In this document: positions 1 to 8,409 of the stretch, in pieces
Numbering within the stretch: the stretch's first letter is position 1
Layout of the letters: every line of letters starts with the position of its first letter
NCBI RefSeq assembly: GCF_003346865.1
Contig: NZ_QDKL01000002.1
Span: 744,001-808,000 of the forward strand
From: Halobacteriovorax vibrionivorans
Lineage (GTDB): Bacteria > Bdellovibrionota > Bacteriovoracia > Bacteriovoracales > Bacteriovoracaceae
Reading direction: 5' to 3'
Length of the DNA: 64,000 bases
Made by a program: the position numbers and the translations under genes
The notes under the pieces: generated by a model
Databases searched by the model: none
Seen by the model: the letters and a program-made list of their open reading frames with translations, nothing else
What the model was told of the DNA's origin: nothing

Positions 1-31
1 ACACAAAGCTGAAACCAATTAGGGAGAATAC

Positions 32-1471
32 ATGAAAAAGCTAATTATCCTTGCACTTTTCGCCTCGAATATCTTTGCAGGTACAAGCTTCTGGGCCCTT
101 TTCTCACCTCATCAAGGTGAAGAAGCCTTTAATCAAATTTATCAGGCCATTGAAAACTCTAAGAGTAAGGTTTGGCTAACAGTCTATAGTTGGTCTGACT
201 CAACTGTTGCAAAAAACCTAGAAGTTGCTTGTCTTTCTGGTGTTGATGTAAAAGTCGTTCTCCATCCGGCCCTTAGACGAAAGTCGAGAGTAATTGATTA
301 CGCAACGGCAATTGAAGATGCTGGTTGTGGTGTAAAAGTTTCAGTTAAAAATATGCATGAAAAGTTTTCTATTGTTGATGATGTATGGGCCTTCAACTCA
401 AGTGCCAATCTTTCAGGTGGAGCCAAGTCACGTTATTCTGAAAACTTTATTTTCAATAATGACACAAGTCCAGAAGGACGCCTTGTTATCAAAACATTAA
501 ATCGTGAATTCAAATTCCTTTGGAACTCTTCAAAAGATCTTTATACAAATAAAGATGCAAAGGAAGATAATCAACCAGCTCTTGATTTAGTTGATCTAAC
601 AAATAATCCTGATGCACAGGAGAATCCTAGCTTTGTTTCAAGTTCTATGAACTTTAAATATAGCGAATATAGCAAGACAACAAAGAGCTACAAAAGTGGA
701 CGCTATTACCGTGTCTCTTCAAGAAAGGTTAATAAAAAGAGAACGTGGTTTGTTCGCGATGCTATGCTGAAGCTTATTAATGAAGCTCAAGAAAATATTC
801 TTGTAAACGTAAACCACCTTGTCATTGAAGAAGTTTCAGATGCTTTAATTGAAGCAGTAAAGCGTGGAGTTGATGTAAGGATTGTCGCTGATAACCAGGA
901 ATATAAAAGTGGAACAAGCTCAAAAGAGATGGTTCCAAATTTTGTCAATGATTGGTTAGAGCTTGAAGGTAACGAAGGTAAGGTTCCACCAGTAAGAATT
1001 AAGTACTATTCTCACGCTCCTTCTCCAAGGCATTGGGCCTTAAACCACCACAAGTATATGATCTTTGATTATAACGAAGATGACTTCTCTAAGACAAAAT
1101 TAATGAGTGGATCATATAATATATCTGAAACTGCTGAGCATTCTCAGTATGACAATATGTTCACTTACTCTGGAGAAACTTTCTCAAATCTCTTTGAAGA
1201 CTTTAAAGGTGAATTTGATAATCTTTGGGGACTTAACCGCGACGAAAACGATAGGCCAACAAAAGAAGCTTGGGACCGTGTAGCAAAACCATATAATGGG
1301 CGTATCTATCTTCATACAAAAATGCCAGTGTCACTGACTTGGCCAGAAATTGAAGAAGTTCGTAGCGCTGTCTACCAAGCAGCACCTACGTTCTTCCGTG
1401 ATGCTTACCGTAAAAGAGATTGTTACTTCTTTGATATCGAGAAACAAGTCTTCTCTGGTTGCCCTCGCTAG
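32..1471 (+). CDS. Secreted phospholipase D-like (HKD) family protein
   Basis: The product has 479 residues and an N-terminal signal peptide (about 1-17, ending near NIFAG). It carries two HKD active-site motifs: H109-x-K111-x4-D116, followed by SSANLSG, and H339-x-K341-x4-D346, followed by GSYNIS. Two motifs in one chain give the complete catalytic pair of the phospholipase D/cardiolipin synthase/nuclease superfamily. The substrate cannot be read from sequence; a secreted copy could hydrolyse phospholipid or nucleic acid in the periplasm or outside the cell. An AGGGAG ribosome site lies 6 bases before the ATG. The gene stands alone ahead of secG. Family assignment is firm; activity is inferred. 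Confidence 0.85.
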   Translation: MKKLIILALFASNIFAGTSFWALFSPHQGEEAFNQIYQAIENSKSKVWLTVYSWSDSTVAKNLEVACLSGVDVKVVLHPALRRKSRVIDYATAIEDAGCGVKVSVKNMHEKFSIVDDVWAFNSSANLSGGAKSRYSENFIFNNDTSPEGRLVIKTLNREFKFLWNSSKDLYTNKDAKEDNQPALDLVDLTNNPDAQENPSFVSSSMNFKYSEYSKTTKSYKSGRYYRVSSRKVNKKRTWFVRDAMLKLINEAQENILVNVNHLVIEEVSDALIEAVKRGVDVRIVADNQEYKSGTSSKEMVPNFVNDWLELEGNEGKVPPVRIKYYSHAPSPRHWALNHHKYMIFDYNEDDFSKTKLMSGSYNISETAEHSQYDNMFTYSGETFSNLFEDFKGEFDNLWGLNRDENDRPTKEAWDRVAKPYNGRIYLHTKMPVSLTWPEIEEVRSAVYQAAPTFFRDAYRKRDCYFFDIEKQVFSGCPR

Positions 1472-1601
1472 TCGAAATTCATTCATTTTAATAAATTATC
1501 ATTTCATAACTCACTTGGTCATAGACAGTACTTGTCATGGCCAAGTTGAGTTGATATAAATTGTTGTTAATTTGTCTAAAATATTTAAAGGAATATAGAT
1601 T

Positions 1602-1946
1602 ATGGTTACTGGATTAATGATTTTTCACGGTGTTATTTCAATCCTTCTTATCGTTACTGTTTTACTTCAGTTTGGTAAAGGTGCTGAGGCAGGACTTCTA
1701 GGTGGTGCATCAGAAGCCGTTTTCACAGGTAGCCAGCAAGGAAATATCTTAAGCAAGGTTACTGTTGTTCTTACGATCCTATTCCTAGGTAATTGTATTC
1801 TACTAGCAAAGATTCAATCAGGTGGAGAAACAAAATCACTTCTTGATTCAGCAGCGCCAGTTGCAGCTCCTCTTAACTCTGATGCTCAAGCACCAGCGAC
1901 AGCTCCAGAAGAAACTAAGACTGAGCAAGCTCCAGCTACAAAATAA
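1602..1946 (+). CDS. secG: Preprotein translocase subunit SecG
   Basis: A 114-residue inner-membrane protein with two hydrophobic segments (about 4-24 and 52-72) and the intervening QFGKGAEAGLLGG loop typical of SecG, which assists SecYE-dependent export. The family is usually 75-110 residues; this one has an extra Ala/Pro/Glu-rich cytoplasmic or periplasmic tail after residue 80. An AAGGA site precedes the ATG, and a strong hairpin terminator follows, so it is probably transcribed alone or as the end of a short unit. Confidence 0.93.
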   Translation: MVTGLMIFHGVISILLIVTVLLQFGKGAEAGLLGGASEAVFTGSQQGNILSKVTVVLTILFLGNCILLAKIQSGGETKSLLDSAAPVAAPLNSDAQAPATAPEETKTEQAPATK

Positions 1947-1971
1947 TTTCAAAAAGAAATTCATATAAAAG

Positions 1972-1999
1972 AAAAGCTCCCGATGGGAGCTTTTTTTAT
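1972..1999 (+). terminator. Bidirectional intrinsic terminator after secG
   Basis: Stem AAAGCTCCC / GGGAGCTTT with a GAT loop, flanked by A-run and T-run. It can end secG transcripts and, on the other strand, the convergent ankyrin lipoprotein gene whose stop codon it touches. Confidence 0.88.
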
Positions 2000-2688
2000 C
2001 TGCGATTGATTAATTTTAAAATTGAGTTTAATTCCATCTCTTGCGCATATTGAGCAACGCTCTTACCTGAAGCATCTGGAATATTTGGATCTGCCTTTAG
2101 TCGAAGAAGTGCTCTTACATTTTCAAAGCGATTATTCTTTAAAGCAATGTGAAGAGGTGTATCCCCTTGACCATTTTTCTTATTAACATCAAGACCTTTC
2201 TTCTTCACAATATAGCGAATCGACTCTGGTGTTGATTTTTTGGCCATGGCAAATAGACTTGCTGGCCTTCTCTTCTTATGAACTTCGCTTACTTCTGGAA
2301 TCGAAGCGATGCCGCGAGACTTTCTCGCTTCAGATGCCTTAGCTTCCTCAACAAGCTGACGCTCATGCTTAAACTTATCTTCCACAAAAGTAACTTCATA
2401 ATCATTGATTACAAATGAAGTATTTTCAATTTCATTTAGATTAACTTGCTCAAGGTCCCAATCTTTTTCGGTTTGAACAACTCTCTTTGGCTTATCATCT
2501 TTAATTCTGAGCTCTTCTTCGGAAAGCCCATAAAGGTCTGCAAGATAGCGATATTCTGCTTCTTCAGTTTCTGATAAAAGCATCTCATTGCTTTCGACCT
2601 TGTTTAAAGGCAGTAGGTCTCCATACTGCTCAAGACTTCCGCAAGACACTAAAATAGTAAGTAATGTTAAAATTCTTAACTGACTCAT
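1996..2688 (-). CDS. Ankyrin-repeat lipoprotein
   Basis: From the ATG at 2688 the product is about 230 residues and starts with a lipoprotein signal peptide ending in LVSC (lipobox), so it should be lipidated and anchored to a membrane facing the periplasm. The middle is charged and low in predicted structure. The C-terminal 65 residues hold one clear ankyrin unit (GDTPLHIALKNNRFENVRAL) and parts of neighbouring ones, suggesting protein binding. A TTG 18 bases upstream is in frame, but the ATG has the better ribosome site and places the signal peptide at the N-terminus. The partner is unknown. Confidence 0.75.
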   Translation of the reverse strand: MSQLRILTLLTILVSCGSLEQYGDLLPLNKVESNEMLLSETEEAEYRYLADLYGLSEEELRIKDDKPKRVVQTEKDWDLEQVNLNEIENTSFVINDYEVTFVEDKFKHERQLVEEAKASEARKSRGIASIPEVSEVHKKRRPASLFAMAKKSTPESIRYIVKKKGLDVNKKNGQGDTPLHIALKNNRFENVRALLRLKADPNIPDASGKSVAQYAQEMELNSILKLINRR

Positions 2689-2733
2689 CAACTCACTTAT
2701 CGCCAATAATTAAGAATTTCTTTAGAAAATAGT

Positions 2734-2755
2734 AAGGCCTCCGATTGGAGGCCTT
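2734..2755 (-). terminator. Hairpin terminator downstream of ssb
   Basis: A perfect 9-bp stem (AAGGCCTCC / GGAGGCCTT) with a 4-base loop lies just after the ssb stop codon. The T-run after it on the minus strand is interrupted, so efficiency is uncertain. Confidence 0.65.
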
Positions 2756-2780
2756 AAGTATTGAAAATGTTTAGTATTTT

Positions 2781-3251
2781 CTAAAATGGGATGTCATCAG
2801 CAGTGAATGAAGCATTTGATGAGATATCATAACCTTGGTTCATATCATCTTGCTGCTTTGGCTCTTGGTTAAAAGAGTTGTTATTATTTTGCTGACCCAT
2901 TGAAGCGCCTTGACCTGCACTTGCGTTTCCACCTAGGAATTGTACAGTTCTAGCGTTGATCTCAGTTGTGTATCTCTTGTTACCATCTTTGTCTTCCCAA
3001 GATCTTGTTTGAAGTTGACCTTCAAGATAAGCTTGGCGACCTTTTGCTAGGTATTGACCACATAATTCAGCTAGTTTTCCCCAAACAACAACTCTGTGCC
3101 ATTCAGTTCTTTCTTGTTTTTGTCCATTCTTGTCTGTCCAAGACTCACCTGTTGCAAGTGAGAAATTACAAACAGCCATTCCAGATGGCGTGTACTTAAG
3201 CTCAGGATCTTGTCCTAAACGTCCTACTAAGATAACCTTGTTTACACTCAT
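2781..3251 (-). CDS. ssb: Single-stranded DNA-binding protein
   Basis: A 156-residue SSB. Residues 1-105 form the OB fold ([17 protein letters not shown] start, [15 protein letters not shown] in the middle). A Gly/Gln/Asn-rich linker follows, and the chain ends in DDIPF, the acidic tail that recruits replication and repair partners. It protects single-stranded DNA in replication, recombination and repair. The start has a GGAGG site. Length matches the family (about 150-180). It stands alone, between terminators or non-coding stretches. Confidence 0.96.
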   Translation of the reverse strand: MSVNKVILVGRLGQDPELKYTPSGMAVCNFSLATGESWTDKNGQKQERTEWHRVVVWGKLAELCGQYLAKGRQAYLEGQLQTRSWEDKDGNKRYTTEINARTVQFLGGNASAGQGASMGQQNNNNSFNQEPKQQDDMNQGYDISSNASFTADDIPF

Positions 3252-3461
3252 TTCGTTCCTCCAATTTCTTCGCGTATAACCGAAACAATCCTTTAGAATT
3301 CAGCTATAACCGCAAGGTTGTGTATTAGTTAAAATACATTACTAGAATAATACGACTTTCACCTATCTGAGAAGTCATAAATGCTAATGCAAATAAAAAA
3401 TTACTTACGGCTGCGTCAAGAGCCCGAAATGAGATATCGAATAAATTGGAGATTCTAAATA

Positions 3462-3887
3462 TTATTGAGTCATGTCTTCAAAAGCTTGGTCAACATTGTC
3501 AGGAGAGATTTCTCCATGGCCACCTTTTGTCTGCCAAAACTCTTTTACCTTTGCCTTTGCAATGCGAACATCTTTCTTATACCAAGAAGCGTCAAATCCA
3601 CAATGAGGGCATGGAATTTCTTTTTTAAAAGTTAAGCGAAGAGTTGCTTCAAATCCTGCCCAATAAAGAAAGAAAGAGAAGACTCCAGCAAAACTCATGA
3701 ATGGATAAAGAATTGCAGTTGTCACAACTGTCAGCATGAACATCTGTAGATAGTTCTTTGCATCTAGATGTGGATTGGTAACGACCGCTCTTTGAGTGCG
3801 ACAAAGAGGACAGAAGAATTCAATATGAGCTTTCTTAAACTTATAAGTTCTCGACTCTAATGGATTAAAAGAATTCAATGTCTTCAA
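3462..3887 (-). CDS. Zinc-ribbon membrane protein of unknown function
   Basis: A 141-residue protein with two CxxC pairs, C26/C29 (CPLC) and C93/C96 (CPHC), which could together bind one zinc ion. Between them is a hydrophobic stretch of about 30 residues (49-80) able to cross the membrane once or twice. The arrangement suggests a cytoplasmic zinc ribbon split by a membrane hairpin. The gene has a GGAGGGC ribosome site and is alone on its strand. The function is not recognised. Confidence 0.65.
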   Translation of the reverse strand: MKTLNSFNPLESRTYKFKKAHIEFFCPLCRTQRAVVTNPHLDAKNYLQMFMLTVVTTAILYPFMSFAGVFSFFLYWAGFEATLRLTFKKEIPCPHCGFDASWYKKDVRIAKAKVKEFWQTKGGHGEISPDNVDQAFEDMTQ

Positions 3888-4272
3888 TGGTCGCCCTCCT
3901 AAGCAGTGACAAAGTTAAAAACTTCGACTCCCCCATTTTACCAATATAAACGAGCATTTATAAGCAGGTAAAAAAGGTACCAGGCCTTGTCCTTATTCAT
4001 CCATGAGCGAACAAAGCCTAGGCCTGGTAGTGATAAGCCCCTGAAATAAGGACTTAAAGAATGACCGAAAGGCCAAAGTAAGGTGGTTAGCCTTGCCTGT
4101 ACCAACGTTCTACATCCAGGGATCAGGCACCATATCCTTGGTACCCTTAATAGATACAAGTTCAATGCCAAGATAACTCAGTGCAACTAACTGAAAATAG
4201 AAAGTGTTCATATGAATTGACGCATAAACGACACTTTCGGTAGCATTAAGTTACCAGCAAAATTAAGGCATT
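3888..4272. other. 385-bp gene-free stretch with palindromic element
   Basis: No convincing gene. The core at 3976-4144 is bounded by GGTACC at both ends (extendable to GGTACCA / TGGTACC). Inside, CCAGGCC (about 3980-3986) can pair with GGCCTGG (4021-4027), and GTCCTTATT (3988-3996) with AATAAGGAC (4045-4053). Read on the minus strand the core ends in GGTACC followed by a T-run. This could be a structured RNA or a decayed REP-type repeat pair. A 7-bp inverted repeat (AAAGTGT / ACACTTT) lies at about 4200-4236. Confidence 0.45.
4217..4246 (+). promoter_or_regulatory. Possible sigma70 promoter for the TadG-like gene
   Basis: TTGACG at 4217-4222 and TAGCAT at 4241-4246, 18 bases apart, 27 bases before the start codon. 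The -35 is good and the -10 is weak. Confidence 0.3.
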
Positions 4273-7005
4273 ATGACACAAGCAAAAAATAAGCATCATT
4301 CACAAGTAATTAAAAATAGGAAGGGACAGATTAGTGTCTTCTTTGGTGTTACCCTTGTAGCAATTTTCTCATTTATAGCCTTTGTAGTTAATGTTGGATT
4401 ATTCGTAAAAGCAAAGATCAATATGCAAAATGCAGTTGACTCTGCTGCATGGTCAGGAGCGGCCGCTCAAGCAAGACAGCTCAGCAATATCGCCTACCTC
4501 AATTGGGAAATGAGAAATACTTATAAGGAATGGATGTTTAAGTATTATGTTCTCGGTCAACTGGCCAATGAGAACACTCATGAAACTACTGGTGGAAACC
4601 AGATGAATTTTGCCCTTAAACGATTTGACGAGACGGGAGCGGGATTCAGTAGTGGTATTCAAGGCGACCATTATAATATTCCATCAATATGTCTTCACTT
4701 CGGTTCTGAAAATAATGAAAACCTTTGTACTATTTATCAGATCCCAGGACTTCCACGATTTCATGTTGCAGGTATTCCTGACGTTAGTGAAGAATTTGAA
4801 GCGACGATGAGTGCCTTTGTTGATTTAAAAGCAAAGAACTGTATGGTTCGTTCAACTTATAATTTCTCGGCAGCAAAGAATTATGCTTTTGCTGCGGGTG
4901 TTTCACAAAACGATATTCCTATAGCAGCAGCAGATCGTACGGGATCATGGATTCAATCGATGGAACTGGCCCTTCGCATGAGAAATCTTGAAATGATTGT
5001 TAACCGTCCTCCTGTAACAGAAGGTATTTGTGGTGGTGGCGGAGCCCCCGGCTGTCTTAACCCGGAAGTACTTAATAATGAAAATCAATCAATGGGGATT
5101 CCAATGAATGATCGGCCACTAAAAGCATATATGGCCGCCATGAAAAATATCTCCGGTGGAGTTTTTAAAAATAATACCGCTTTTGCCAATACATTTGTTC
5201 TCTACGAGTTAGCACCAGATACTTATAACCCTTCTCCACAATCCCTATCGAATTTCTTAATTCCAAACGATGCATCGTATACGAATGGAGAAACGGTTGT
5301 TTCGGCCAAGAGATATCTTGACCTCATCCCAATGGTGATGAATTTCTCAACATTCTTTACAACTTTTGCACCAACGACAGAAGCACTTTCGACTCTAGGT
5401 GTATCTGATAGTAGTGGAACGGCCGCTGAAGCCTCATGTGCTTCAACTAAGACGGCCTTTCCTGTTCCTGGCTATATTCTAGGATTTTACAAGAACCCTC
5501 GTGTTGTCACTTACTATGCAGTAAAAGCAAAAGCTCAATACACAGGTCTTTTAAACCCATTTGGAAAACCAATTGAGATGGCCGCTTATGCTGCTGCTAA
5601 GCCTTTTGGTGGAAGAATAGGGCCAGCACTAGTTGCACCAGGCTCTGAATATTCTGAGTCCAGCTACAATATTCCAAGAAGTGACAATAGCGGAGGCTCA
5701 CGTAGTACCGATTATATTATGGGCTTTAGTACTACAAATGACCCAAGACTTGAAGATGGGGCCAAGGTTCAGGGGCTACCACTTCCCGCTTCAAATGATT
5801 TCTTCTTAGATGTAAGCTCTTCCGATATTGCAATTGGCGGTGTTCCTTCAAATGTCGATACGAAGTTCACTCTTCCCAATATGATTTATAATCTCAACTC
5901 TGAAACAACAAACGATGGAAGGCTTCAAAACCTCCCATATAATACAGATCTCAATAGTCCAGCGCCAGTAACAGCAGGGCTTTTCACAAGACAACAATAC
6001 GAAGACCTAAGAAGAAATATACCTAATTATACTGGGATGCAGGCCGGTGTTTCAGCTCAGGATCTAATTGAGAGTTATAAGAATGTAAGATCTCCTACCA
6101 ATTATGACGTTCTAAATTATATGGTTCCAACACTTCTTGAGCTTGAGACAGATGATGATGCTGAACACTACTCAACACATCGCTACTTTAACCGTGATAA
6201 TGAAACGATAGGATATTTTGCTCCTCTATTTCACGCAAACCTTCTCTTTAAAGACCAGTCTAATGTAAAGGGAGTACTTTACAGCTATATTGAAGGCCTA
6301 AAGGATTCAGTTATTGTTTATCGTAAGGCACTACAAGCCTATGCTCAAAAAGTAAGAGAAACTCCTGCTCAAGAAGCAGATGCCTATGTTGCCGCTTCAA
6401 AGGCCATCTTCAATGAAGATACAGATGGCGATCCTAGCGATGTCTCAACTGGAACAATTGGTGGACCTTTTGGAAATTGCCAAAAACAAAGTATCGCCTC
6501 TCGCTTTAGCTATTTTATATTAGGTGAAGACCAGCCACCATCAGAAGATAATTGTAATACCGCTCCTCTAATAACAACAATTGGTGAGTACTTAAACAAT
6601 TTTCGAGGAAGCTCAAGCTTGTTCTATATAACGTCATATAGACAAAACAACAACGCACAGGGTCCAACACCACTCCTCAATAATAATTTAATGAGAACTG
6701 GATACTCACCAGGAAAGGATTATGGTTCAGAAAATAATGGCCGTTCATCAAATCCACTATCAGGACGTGACCGTAACCAGCGACGTAATGCCTACTCTAC
6801 AAAGTTAATAAGTCTCGACTCGATTTCTAGCACAGATGTCGGTTATGGGAATAATGTTTCAAATTACCTGGAGTCTCAAAGGGGCTTCTCACCAGAAGGT
6901 GAAACACCGCGTACTCCTGAAGATATCAAGACAGGAGCAGATACTATTTACAATCTACTGCCAAGAGAACAGCTTAGTGAATTTGGTAGTGACTTATTCT
7001 TTTAA
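4273..7005 (+). CDS. Large TadG-like pilus-assembly/surface protein
   Basis: A 910-residue protein whose first 60 residues match the TadE/TadG N-terminal pattern: a short basic leader, one hydrophobic segment (about 19-42) and then an amphipathic KAKINMQNAVDSAAWSGAAA stretch. The remaining 850 residues should lie outside the inner membrane and contain several cysteines and Asn/Ser/Gly-rich, beta-type sequence. TadG-like proteins of Tad/Flp pilus loci are usually 400-650 residues, so this one is long. No other tad gene is present in the window. A role in adhesion or surface assembly is inferred only from the N-terminus. Confidence 0.7.
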   Translation: MTQAKNKHHSQVIKNRKGQISVFFGVTLVAIFSFIAFVVNVGLFVKAKINMQNAVDSAAWSGAAAQARQLSNIAYLNWEMRNTYKEWMFKYYVLGQLANENTHETTGGNQMNFALKRFDETGAGFSSGIQGDHYNIPSICLHFGSENNENLCTIYQIPGLPRFHVAGIPDVSEEFEATMSAFVDLKAKNCMVRSTYNFSAAKNYAFAAGVSQNDIPIAAADRTGSWIQSMELALRMRNLEMIVNRPPVTEGICGGGGAPGCLNPEVLNNENQSMGIPMNDRPLKAYMAAMKNISGGVFKNNTAFANTFVLYELAPDTYNPSPQSLSNFLIPNDASYTNGETVVSAKRYLDLIPMVMNFSTFFTTFAPTTEALSTLGVSDSSGTAAEASCASTKTAFPVPGYILGFYKNPRVVTYYAVKAKAQYTGLLNPFGKPIEMAAYAAAKPFGGRIGPALVAPGSEYSESSYNIPRSDNSGGSRSTDYIMGFSTTNDPRLEDGAKVQGLPLPASNDFFLDVSSSDIAIGGVPSNVDTKFTLPNMIYNLNSETTNDGRLQNLPYNTDLNSPAPVTAGLFTRQQYEDLRRNIPNYTGMQAGVSAQDLIESYKNVRSPTNYDVLNYMVPTLLELETDDDAEHYSTHRYFNRDNETIGYFAPLFHANLLFKDQSNVKGVLYSYIEGLKDSVIVYRKALQAYAQKVRETPAQEADAYVAASKAIFNEDTDGDPSDVSTGTIGGPFGNCQKQSIASRFSYFILGEDQPPSEDNCNTAPLITTIGEYLNNFRGSSSLFYITSYRQNNNAQGPTPLLNNNLMRTGYSPGKDYGSENNGRSSNPLSGRDRNQRRNAYSTKLISLDSISSTDVGYGNNVSNYLESQRGFSPEGETPRTPEDIKTGADTIYNLLPREQLSEFGSDLFF

Positions 7006-7064
7006 CAAAATTTCCTATTTGCCCTTAAAATGGCCTCTATTGACCTAAAGTCAACAAAAATAGC

Positions 7065-7094
7065 TTGCGAAAATTTAAATTTCTTTTATATACT
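7065..7094 (+). promoter_or_regulatory. Sigma70-type promoter of histone-like gene 1
   Basis: TTGCGA at 7065-7070 and TATACT at 7089-7094 with an 18-base spacer, placed 35 bases before the start codon. A short palindrome, TTGAC-5-GTCAA (7040-7054), lies just upstream and may be a regulator site or part of the end of the preceding transcript. Confidence 0.6.
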
Positions 7095-7129
7095 AGGGTC
7101 GATTCTAAAACTTTATCGCGAGGTAAATA

Positions 7130-8080
7130 ATGGCAAAGAAGAAAGCGGCCAAGAAAAAGGTAGCCAAAAAAGCTACAAAGAAAAAAACTGCAAAGAAAGT
7201 AGCTAAAAAAGCTACTAAGAAAAAAACTGCAAAAAAAGTAGCTAAGAAAGCGACAAAGAAAAAAACAGCAAAGAAAAAAGTTGCCAAAAAAACTACAAAG
7301 AAAGCAACGAAGAAAAAAACGGCCAAGAAAAAAGTTGCCAAAAAAACGACAAAGAAAGCAACAAAGAAAAAAACGGCCAAGAAAAAGGTAGCCAAAAAAG
7401 CTACTAAGAAAAAAACTGCAAAGAAAGTAGCCAAAAAAGCCACTAAGAAAAAAACTGCAAAGAAAGTAGCTAAAAAAGCTACTAAGAAAAAAACTGCAAA
7501 GAAAGTAGCTAAAAAAGCGACAAAGAAAAAAACAGCTAAGAAAAAAGTTGCCAAAAAAACGACAAAGAAAGCAACAAAGAAAAAAGTAGCAAAAAAAGCA
7601 ACGAAGAAAACGACGAAGAAAAAGACTGCTAAAAAAGCAACAAAAGCTTCTCCAAAGAAAAAGCAAACAAAAGCAGAAAGAGAAGCGGCAGCAGCACTTT
7701 CTCGTGAAGAGGCCATTGCTAAATACAAAGCTGAGCATAAAGCTGAACTAGAAGCTCAATTAGCAGATTCACTTAAAGAATATGAAATTGAAGATAAACT
7801 AGCTGAAGCCGAAGAAGCAAAAGTTGAAACGATTGAGGAAGCTGAAGGAAGCGTTGCTCTTGAAGCGGCTGAAAATTACAACGATCCAGGCCCAAATCTT
7901 CAAGAAGAATATAACCCAGATGATGAGCAAGACGAAAAAGATGATATGAGTTTTGGTTGGGGTTATAACGATGCTTTTGACTCTCCAGAAGAGGAAGTAT
8001 CAGCAGATGATCTAGATGAAGATGAGCGCTATGCACTTGGCCTAGAAACATCTGATGAAGATAAAGACGATTTATATTAA
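7130..8080 (+). CDS. Histone H1-like lysine/alanine-repeat protein (copy 1)
   Basis: A 316-residue protein in two parts. Residues 1-175 are almost only Lys, Ala, Thr and Val in KKKTAKKVAKKATK-type repeats, like the C-terminal tail of eukaryotic histone H1 and bacterial H1-like DNA-condensing proteins. Residues 180-316 are strongly acidic (Glu/Asp-rich) and without repeats. The basic half is expected to bind and compact DNA; the acidic half may modulate this or bind partners. The repeats are also repeated at DNA level, which favours length change by recombination. A good promoter and a UUCG-type terminator show it is a single-gene unit. Confidence 0.8.
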   Translation: MAKKKAAKKKVAKKATKKKTAKKVAKKATKKKTAKKVAKKATKKKTAKKKVAKKTTKKATKKKTAKKKVAKKTTKKATKKKTAKKKVAKKATKKKTAKKVAKKATKKKTAKKVAKKATKKKTAKKVAKKATKKKTAKKKVAKKTTKKATKKKVAKKATKKTTKKKTAKKATKASPKKKQTKAEREAAAALSREEAIAKYKAEHKAELEAQLADSLKEYEIEDKLAEAEEAKVETIEEAEGSVALEAAENYNDPGPNLQEEYNPDDEQDEKDDMSFGWGYNDAFDSPEEEVSADDLDEDERYALGLETSDEDKDDLY

Positions 8081-8108
8081 GATTTATTTACATCGATTAT
8101 AAAATGAT

Positions 8109-8132
8109 AAAAGCGGCTTCGGCCGCTTTTTC
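8109..8132 (+). terminator. Terminator of histone-like gene 1
   Basis: GCGGC-TTCG-GCCGC hairpin flanked by A-run and TTTTT, 29 bases after the stop codon. It uses a stabilising UUCG tetraloop. Its position inside a longer in-frame stretch of the next reading frame argues that the next gene starts after it. Confidence 0.9.
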
Positions 8133-8148
8133 TGTTTGGGATAAAATT

Positions 8149-8391
8149 ATGAAACTAGAACTATACTATTACGACTCATGTCCTTTTTGCCAAATTGTCC
8201 TTCAGGCAGTGAAAGAACTAGATATTAATCTAACTTATTGCGATATAATGAATGACACATCAGCTCTAGAAAGGCATATTAAGACTACAGGACGACGTAC
8301 AGTTCCTTGCTTATACATTGATGGAGAACCAATGTTTGAGTCGCGAGATATCATCAACTGGTTAACGCAAAACAAAGAAAAACTAAAATAA
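8149..8391 (+). CDS. Glutaredoxin
   Basis: From ATG 8149 the product is 80 residues, the normal glutaredoxin length. It has the CPFC redox motif (C11, C14), the TVP cis-proline motif (GRRTVPCLYIDG) and the SRDIINWL helix end. It reduces disulfides or glutathionylated proteins with glutathione. An in-frame ATG at 8104 is rejected because the added residues would be encoded by the preceding gene's terminator hairpin. The downstream HD-hydrolase gene follows after 18 bases, so the two may be co-transcribed. Confidence 0.9.
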   Translation: MKLELYYYDSCPFCQIVLQAVKELDINLTYCDIMNDTSALERHIKTTGRRTVPCLYIDGEPMFESRDIINWLTQNKEKLK

Positions 8392-8409
8392 GCTTGAGGT
8401 TAAATCCAA

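Noticed and set aside
3938..4171. 77-residue minus-strand frame
   Set aside because: It coincides with the palindromic element, has no ribosome site and looks like a by-product of the inverted repeats.
7037..7738. Long minus-strand open frames rich in Phe, Cys and Leu
   Set aside because: They are antisense shadows of the lysine repeats of histone-like gene 1; AAG/AAA codons read backwards give CTT/TTT. No ribosome site.
8104..8148. Upstream in-frame start for the glutaredoxin
   Set aside because: The extra codons fall on the terminator hairpin of the preceding gene, and the family begins at the later ATG.
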